A stretch of DNA of 64,000 nt from Macrostomum hystrix (taxonomy: Eukaryota > Platyhelminthes > Macrostomidae). The notes beneath the pieces were generated by a model. It saw only the letters and a program-made list of their open reading frames with translations. It made no database searches and was not told where the DNA came from. Both the position numbers and the translations under genes were made by a program. Shown one piece after another: positions 24,601 through 33,600 of the stretch; positions within the stretch are counted from its first letter, which is position 1, and each line of letters opens with the position of its first letter. Where the stretch lies: positions 5,446,001 through 5,510,000 of the forward strand of contig CATNEN010000007.1 of assembly GCA_950097015.1 (NCBI GenBank). Reading direction: 5' to 3'.

Positions 24601-27600
24601 ATCACCGCCAGGTCGTTCTTTTGAAGCACCGCCACCGCATAGGGCTCAGCGACATCTGCACGTGATTTTTTCGATATGTAATAAAATAAATGCCTACGAG
24701 TGATTCTCTTTTCATGAAGACTGTTGGAAATCCAGAACGACCTATTGCAGTCTCACCATTATTGAATGGCGTGTCGCACATAGGAACAATGTCCACAATG
24801 TCGTGCTCCATCTGCAACACGTCGATGTGGTTATTCAGCTGGATGTTGACGCACGGCTGGCTGAGCTCCAGCGGGGAGCCGCCGCTAAAAAGGAACAGAT
24901 CCGCGTTCTCTCGACGACGGTTCAGCCAGAACACCCGCTGAATCGGCCGAAACGACGTGGGAGAGCCACCGTCCGCCTCCATGAGATTGGCTGGAGAAGG
25001 TGATTTTTAATAAAAAATAGCATTTGGTACCTGAGAACCTAAGCACGAAATCTAAGAGAAAATACAAATTTCATGTTACCATTGCAAAATCATTAGAGTT
25101 CTGACTATAAAATTCAGCATTTACTCGATCATACATACATACTTTCCTTTTTTAGTATATTTGACTAGCAAACTCTACCCCCTTCGATGAAAAATGACCA
25201 TGGAATCTTAACGAGTATAGCTGACTTAATATATTGGCTTGTCGCTAAACATATTCAGTTTGCTTACCGTGAGGAAAGATGACCTCTGGCTTTTGAGGAT
25301 TTTTCAAAGACCACTTCACCAACGAGCCGTCTATGTGCGAGCTAATGAACATGCGGCCCTCGTGGTGCCAGGAGACGGAGCACAGGTCCTCCGTGTGCTT
25401 GAAGCGCAGAGCCTCCCGCTTCTGCAGGTCCCACAGGACCGTGAGACCCTTGCGGAAGCCAATTAGCAGCTTGTTTGAGTCCACTGGACATTCGGCCAGG
25501 TGAGCCACGGCTCCTGGGTGCACCGATTGCAGCCTGCGGGATCGTAGAGGCACATTCGTAGCTCAGGGTGTTTTTCTGCACCATAAAACTAAGGAGCTAA
25601 CTATTAACTTCTCTATGTATAGATAGACGAATTGCCAAACTCTAATGCTTTATACAAAGCTAGTTTTGCGAGCCCACTCAGAGCCTATTGTGACGGAATT
25701 CAAGCTCGGGTCTCTGCGGCCTTGTTGCAGTCCCAGCCACAAAGGGATTAATTAGGTCTGGACTATAATTGTCTGGGTAAAATAAGTACCGAAGGATACA
25801 CATGGGAATTCGGGCCGGTAATGGGGTAGAAGATGAAATGAGGACTTTCTGCTACCCGCACCCCGCGAAAACATAATGGCTAATTCAATGATGCCAGTAA
25901 TTATGGAATGGTATCGAGGCCTTCGTGACGCGCAGATTCTTCCTGAGAAGCTGGGTGAGCGGAACAGCAGGCGGTGCAATAAATGCAGCCCAGGAAATAT
26001 AATTACGGCTGCTAATCCTCATCAGCCTTGCCCTCCGCGCCCGAGCGTTGCCCAGGGGGTTGGGCTAGATCAAAGAGGGTCGACAGAGCGAGCCGCACCT
26101 TCCCCAAGGCGGGGTGAAGTGGGCATGCAGACTGTTGAATTCAATATTCAATATATTTCCTGTCATTGTTTCTTTTTTAGTAAGATTTCCCTTTTTAGGA
26201 ACACTTTGATATTACCGAAACTTTAATAAAAAAGGACAGTAAGAAACTTACAAGCCGATGACCTTGTTCCAGTTGATGATGTAGCCAGATAGTTTGAAGG
26301 TCTCGATGTTCATCAGATAGACATTGCCCTGTGTGGTGCCGATGTAGATAAACTTCGATTGGAAGGGCAGGTAGGCCTGGCTGATCCTGGAAGATTGCAA
26401 AATATAATAATTTGCTTGCTTCAAAGATTTATGGATATTTGGTTTTCACTTATGGTTCCTGTCTATCTAATCTATACTTCTTGTCAGTATTTTATCGGTA
26501 GGTTCTTGACCAGTCTTATCCGTCCTTCTCACTAGTAGTCTATGGTTCCTGACCAGTCTAATCAGTTTTTCTCGTCAGTAGTCTATGGTTCCTGATCAGT
26601 CTAATCAGTTTTTCTCGTCAGTAGTCTATGGTTCCTGACCAGTCTAATCAGTTTTTCTCGTCAGTAGTCTATGGTTCCTGACCAGTCTAATCAGTTTTTC
26701 TCATCAGTAGTCTATGGTTCCTGACCAGTCTAATCAGTTTTTATCGTCAGTAGTCTATGGTTCCTGACCAGTCTAATCAGTTTTTATCGTCAGTAGTCTA
26801 TGGTTCCTGACCAGTCTAATCAGTTTTTCTCGTCAGTAGTCTATGGGTCCTAGCTAGTCTTCAAATGAGCTCTGAAAATCGAAGATGTTGAGGCTGTTGC
26901 TGAACAAGCCCTGTGCGGTGTCTGCGAATTTCCATCTCACATTCTATAGCGACAGAGATGGAGAGATAGAAGAGGAAGGAACACTGAGCAGGCAGCGCTG
27001 AAAGCGGCCAAGCGTAATGCTCAGACTGAATGCGAATAGAAAATCAAGGCCGAATTCGTTCAAGCATATCTGTTTTGGACAGACTGGCTAGCAGAGCCAA
27101 CAGTGCAACAAATAATTGAGGCTCCCGGGATCAAGCCCGCAAATTCTGGGACGCGCCGCTTGTAGTCGCCTTCACCATCTCTCTCTCCTCTCTCTTTCTT
27201 TTCCGTCCTCAACATACACTTTTACGCTACCCAGCAGTCCCGACATCGCCTGCCGAAGCAAAAGTCGCAAGTCTTTCAAGCGATGTCAAAAAGAGCGCTG
27301 TGATGTGCGTGCGCGCGTGTCTGTTTGTGCGTCCTGAGATCATGGGTGGTTTTGGCTGATCTCAAAATCTAGACTTTGGAGACGTGGCTAGAATTAGCAA
27401 ATCTGGAAATCCGTCTGGAAAGGACAGACGGGGGTTAGACAGGGTAGGCGGTGGCGGCGACAGCAGCAGCAGCAGCAGCAGCAGCGGCAGCAGCAAATAC
27501 TGCCATTGCCAATGCAGGCATTGAGGTTTGCCAGCCTGTCTGACAATGTTTAAAAGCAACAATCAGACAGATTGAATCGCCATATTTAATTTAGCGGAAT

Positions 27601-30600
27601 GTCTGCAGACTCCCAGCGCCAACCCCACCCTCCAGTTCACTCGGTGTAGACAGCTTTTAAGAGGCCCTTGCCTAGAATAATCCCGCAACCACAAGTAAGA
27701 CAATGAGTGCAGCTGGGAGTGGCTTTTTTGCTCAAATTCTGCTCAAATTCTGCTCAGAGTCTGCTCAGAGCATGTTCAGAGTTCACGCAGTGTCACAGCT
27801 CGGCTTCGAATCATTAGGGATTAACAAAAGATTTCCACAGGCTGACAGCTACGCCACGCGAATCATGAAAAGTGGGAAAACTCGCTTGAGTCCAGTCCCT
27901 CCAAAGCTTGGAGGAGCTTTATTCAATGATTTAACCTGAGCCCCTGCCGCTGCCATTGACAGGTTCCCTTGTTTTTTGTTTGTGAAGGCCCTGATCCCCA
28001 GGCTTCGAGTTATCGCTGTGAGGATCAGAAAACTGCAAAGCAGAAAACTAGGGAGACAGAGAGGAGCAGATAAAGTGCAGGACTCCGGCGGGCCCTGGAA
28101 GACGGGAACAAAAGCAACAAGATGGAGCGGGGAGAAGGCTGCCGCTGATCGAAATGAGGTTGAGCTGAGAACAATGCCACCAGATGCAGCCACTATTTGG
28201 CGCGGAAGCACGCAGCGGGCAGGACTTTGTGGCTCCCCATTGCTGACAAAGAAATGCTGCCAAAGGGAATTAGAATGCGGAAAGCAACGCAGTCGACCCA
28301 CCGCCGCCCCACCATGACGGAGGGGGCTGGGGGTAAGCAAAACAGAAGCAGCTCTCCCACCGCCCTGGCGTAGGTTAAAATAAATTGCTGCCGGGCGAGA
28401 TCGAAAAAAATGGAACTGCGATTTTTTTTCGCGTCTGTCACCCGGCTCCGGGCCTCTGTTGTTTTTACTCCGCGCCGTCTCTGTCTGTCCTTGCTGTCAA
28501 TGCGCGAGTCTTAGGGGGGGGGGCATTTTCCGGCTTTTTAGTCGACTGAGAAACAGCACGGGCGCAAACCGAAGGGAGGAAGGGGGCGTTGGTGAGCCCA
28601 CTGGGGTAGCGAAGAGAGATCTATAAGCAGCAGCAGCAGCGGCAGCAGCAGCGGCACTGCCTATCTCACAGACCGCAGCCGTCGTGTCCACGCCCACCCA
28701 CCCAAAAAAACGCCGTCAGTTTTTCTAGTAGCCGCCTCGGGCCGCGCCAGCATTTAATAATTTCTCCCTAGCGGCTCCCCGCAATATCCCGCCCTGCAAC
28801 GCATCTGCAGCACCCCCTGCCAGAATTCCTGGTCCGTGAGAGCATGCTGGGGGTGTGGACGATGAGCAAAAGAGAAAGAAAGAAGATGGGGAATAGATGC
28901 TGTGGGCTGGGATTTTCCATCGAAAGAAGGGAGCTGCCCTGCTAATCCGCAGGGCAAGCCCATCCCTGTCCTTCATTTCCTTTGACACAACAACGCAAGA
29001 CGGAAGGGAAATGAAGACAAGGGTCAGCACTCAGAAAACGAATGGGCTGCACAACAATTGGCAGAAGTGCAGAAAAGGGGATAAATTTAATGGAAGGTCC
29101 CACGTGTAAGGGAGAAATCCCCTTACAAAACTAAGGCAAAAGTTTTTTAATTCTCAAAAAGTATCAGCAACTATAATACTTTACGAGCATAAAGGGCTTC
29201 ATTTACATTACAATAAGGCAAAAATAAAAAAATAATGTATTCTGCTGGACTCAAGAGACAAAATTCATGATTATTGCATTCAATTTTTCCCCTGATCTCA
29301 CAAAAAATTCCCCATATTCTACATCAGAGTCAGGACATATTGATTTCAAAGTCAGTTAAAAGTTCAATTAAAGTTATTCTTGTCCTAAAAAGCCCACATT
29401 AATTTCATACGCGCATCCCTGTTTTTCGTTTATCCCTTAGGAAGTCCTTGAATTTAAGGACAAAAACAACATAGTTTTATTTGCACTGTGGGGAGCATCA
29501 GCAGGTCCCCCTCTACTCCCTCTAATCCTCTCCATAGTACTCAGCCGTCACGAGGCCTTGTGAGTCTATGAGGTTGAGTACAATGCACTAGCATCCCATT
29601 GCTCCCATTAGGGAATTAAAATTCACGGAAAACCGCTGATCCCCCTGCGCTGTGATCTGAGGGGAGCAAGAGAGAGGAAGAGAGACGGTAAATAAAATGG
29701 GAAGTATGGGGAATGAAAAATTGCGATCGCATAAGCATTCGTGCACATAAATGAGAAGAAAGTTGAGATAACTTTTCAATGAAAAGTCAGACGGGGAAAA
29801 CAGAAAGCAAAGAGATTTCTGACACAGATCCAGGATTCTTGGACTCCTTCGAGGGGGCAGTGGCAGAGCGGTTAACGCGTTTGCCTCTCGCACTAAGATC
29901 CCTGAGTTCGATTCCGCAGCGAGGCCACATTCATTTGGGCTCGCAGCCAAGGCTTAGGGGGCTTGTCGTGCAATTTAGGCCTTTGAGGGCCAACCTTCAT
30001 GGCACAGTGAAAGTGTACACTGCCTGACGATGAGAAAGTCAGAGCAGATGTACACAACAGTGTGAGCGTGTGTCTGCGTAAGTTATCTGTGTGCATGTGT
30101 GCTCAGGAGTCAGCGAAATGGGCAGAATCGCCATCGGGTCTATAGTGGCACTAAATGATGTGCCATGGCCCGCAGCCCTCCTGCAAATATTCTTCAGATA
30201 TTTTTATTTGAGTCCCTTTGAGTACGCACAGACCAAAATACCCAGGAAACTAAAGTAATTTATACCGCAAATGACTGCTCACCATCATCACTTATATAAG
30301 TTTGAGACGACTTCTGAAACTGATAAAAACTCTAATCCACTGAAGGCCCCGCCCCAAACCACTTTTGTAAATCATGCTAAGCCGCACGAATGAGCCGCAT
30401 CAGATCCCCGGGATCGCTTCCCCGGCCTCCCAAACTGGCCGGCAGTTTCCAACCCCAAATGAATAATGGATGCTAGAGCGGCGACTTGCGCCAAAAATTT
30501 TCGACTCAGTTGCACTCTGCGGCCCCGCCCCCTTTCATCTCCCATCCGACGAGGAGGAATTGGCGATAGGAGAAGAGACGCGGCAGGACGCGGGGAGGAC

Positions 30601-33600
30601 AAACACGAATACTGGAAAGGGGAGGCGCTGACAAGGATTAGCTAGGACCCTAGCGTCTGCGGCTCGATTCTCCCGGCCCGGGATTAAACTAGACCAGCTC
30701 AGGCCAGACAGGCCGGGTAGAGGGAGAGACAGAGACGGATTTGGCGGCCGGGACAATTATCCTCAATTAAGGCGATACGGAAATGCGACAGTCGCCAGGG
30801 ACAGCTTCCCGAATACAAGCGATGAAAAGCTGCCAGCTGCGATTTTATTTTGATGCAGTCCGGACTGCGAAATATGATACTAAATACGTGCGTCAGTCAG
30901 CAGAATGCGTCTGTGTCAGTCAGCAGAATGCGTCTGTGTCAGTCAGCAGAATGCGTCTGTGTCAGTCTGCAGAATGCGTCTGTGTCAGTCAGCAGAATGC
31001 GTCTGTGTCAGTCAGCAGAATGCGTCTGTGTCAGTCAGCAGAATGCGTCTGTGTCAGTCAGCAGAATGCGTCTGTGTCAGTCAGCAGAATGCGTCTGTGT
31101 CAGTCAGCAGAATGCGTCTGTGTCAGTCAGCAGAATGCGTCTGTGTCAGTCAGCAGAATGCGTCTGTGTCAGTCAGCAGAATGCGTCTGTGTCAGTCAGC
31201 AGAATGCGTCTGTGTCTGTGTCGGCAGACGAAATTACTGACTCCCCAAGGAATGAACTCTCAGGTGATCATTCTGCCGAATGTATTCAAAGCTTGGATTC
31301 CGGCAGAAATGCGAACGCGCTAGTCAGCCGCGCTAGTCTCGTTATCAAACCTCGTGGAGCAACTCAACCCGAAATCAATCAATGGATGCCTGAAGAGTCT
31401 GCTCTCTGCATTCACTGATGCCTGGGGACTCGAGAGAAGCCAAGCGTGTCCGCTGAAGGATGCGGCCACAGATACCGATCAGCATCCCCTGGGGGGACAA
31501 GCCGCTCAGCTTGGCAGGGCATTTCTAATCCGTTTGCCCCCAAATACGAACATTTAATATTCGCCAGTCCTGCTGAAACTGATGCAGCATGAATAGCCAG
31601 CCGCCCATTAGCCTCTGCACATTCAAACGCATTTTCACACCTGAATTCAGTCATGTCGTTTTTTGACTTCCTAACGCGATAAAGGCAATAACAGCATAGT
31701 TCTAAGCGACTATTGAACCGTCTGGATCCCTTTAGAAGCGTCTGAACCCCTTTAGAACCATCTGAACCACATTAGAAGCGTCTGAACCACTTTAGAAGCG
31801 TCTGAACCACTTTAGAAGCGTCTGAACCCCTTTAGAACCATCTGAACCACATTAGAAGCGTCTGAACCACTTTAGAAGCGTCTGAACCCCTCTAGAAGCG
31901 TCTGAACCACTTTAGAAGCGTCTGAACCACTTTAGAAGCGTCTGAACCACTTTAGAAGCGTCTGAACCCCTTTAGAACCATCTGAACCACATTAGAAGCG
32001 TCTGAACCACTTTAGAAGCGTCTGAACCACTTTAGAAGCGTCTGAACCCCTTAGAACCATCTAAACCACATTAGAAGCGTCTGAACCACTTTAGAAGCGT
32101 CTGAACCCCTTTAGAACCATCTGAACCACATTAGAAGCGTCTGAACCACTTTAGAAGCGTCTGAACCACTTTAGAAGCGCCTGAATCATTTTAGAAGCGT
32201 CTGAACCACTTTAAAACCGTCTGAACCAATTTAGAAGCGCCTGAATCACTTAAGCGTCTGGACCAATAGAAGCGATTCCGGCGTGTTGAAAAGTTATAAG
32301 GAAGAAATGACTGACAACGTTCAAGAGGCGTTTGAGTCGTTGGAAAGGGGTTTGAGTCGTTGGAAAGGGGTCTGAGTCGTTGGAAAGGGGTCTGAGTCTT
32401 TGGAGAGACGATTGAGTTGTAAACTAGGCATTTGAAACATCTATAACGCCCGCTTGTCACGGTACCGTGTTAATGAGCCCACGATCGGCTGAGCTGGCTG
32501 CAGCACGGCCAAGCAATTTAATTGTGCACTTTGCCCCGGCCTGCCGGCTCAAGTCCTCATCACTTTTTCTTGTCTGCTAGGGGGATGTCTCTCCGCCTTC
32601 TTGCCCATCTATAGTATAGTGGGTCTATTGTGACTGTCAGCCAAGGCCAGCTCAAAGTGGAGCTCAGCCCAGCCCTAATCTCGTCACTTCCTTTCTCCTT
32701 CATCATATTTACTCCTTCTGGTTAACTTTTTCTGCTCAGAATACTTCTCCGCCTCTTTGGCTGCGCTCAGCTGGGAGAAATGCATCTCTAAGTGCTGGGC
32801 CTCGTTTAACAACAGAACAGACTAGCCCAGCTTCTTCCTATATTCTGCAGAGTTAGAATTTGGCCGCATCCTGTCCTTCAGTCTCCGATCCACGCACTCT
32901 CTCTGTGTCTATAGCTCCCTGCTTTTAGGGGAAATTAGAGAGGCCGGGCGAGGCAAAACTGGGCGCGAATTAATTGCCCGCCAGCCTTCCTCGCCGTGTC
33001 CGCCCTCGCAAAACGCATCATCGTCTTCTCAGACAGTCCCAAATCCCCTCTTGAGGCTGCTCTGGGGATGGATTGCGGCGGAGGGTAGCTATTGATCTCA
33101 ACTTCCCTTCTGGCCTTGAAGTATGGGGAGAAATGGTTGCCACGCGAGGGAGATAATATAAATGCAGCCCCTTAAAAATAAAAATTGAAAAGAAAGTGGA
33201 CTAGATTGAATTTCAAGAATATTCAAAAAAAAGAATAGAGAGGCCTGGGTAGGGAAATGCGGATGCACTTTTAGCTTCATTGAAGCAGAGAAGTCCACCA
33301 GCTCCAGCACACTTGCTCGAATAATAAATCTCGTCTATTCGCACAGGCCAGAGTATAATTGTCCGAATATTTATTGCCTGGTTATAAATAGATAATGGGC
33401 TAAGCTGAGGATCTTAAAGTGCACAACTCAATAAACATATCGAGCGGTATTCGGAGACCCAGCAATCTAAGCGTAGAGTAAGAAGCCCACCAGTTTACTA
33501 TTCTCAAATCTCTTCGCCACTCTCACGCCCTCCTGCCTCCGACAGTCTCGTTGTGCGCGGCCGCCTCCCTAGAGAGGGTGGAAGCGTCCTTAACAGTCAG

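Noticed and set aside
26695-26720. CTGATGA string in one unit of the 43-bp array, and many in 40455-41110
   Set aside because: No GAAA partner or stem II; variants of repeat units only.
29850-29925. A functional tRNA gene
   Set aside because: A and B boxes are present, but the acceptor arm does not close and the body continues as in two other dispersed copies, so it is a SINE head.
30783-31418. 211-aa Cys/Val/Ser/Gln repeat protein
   Set aside because: Read-through of the 23-bp array in all three frames; no domain and inside tomosyn intron 4.
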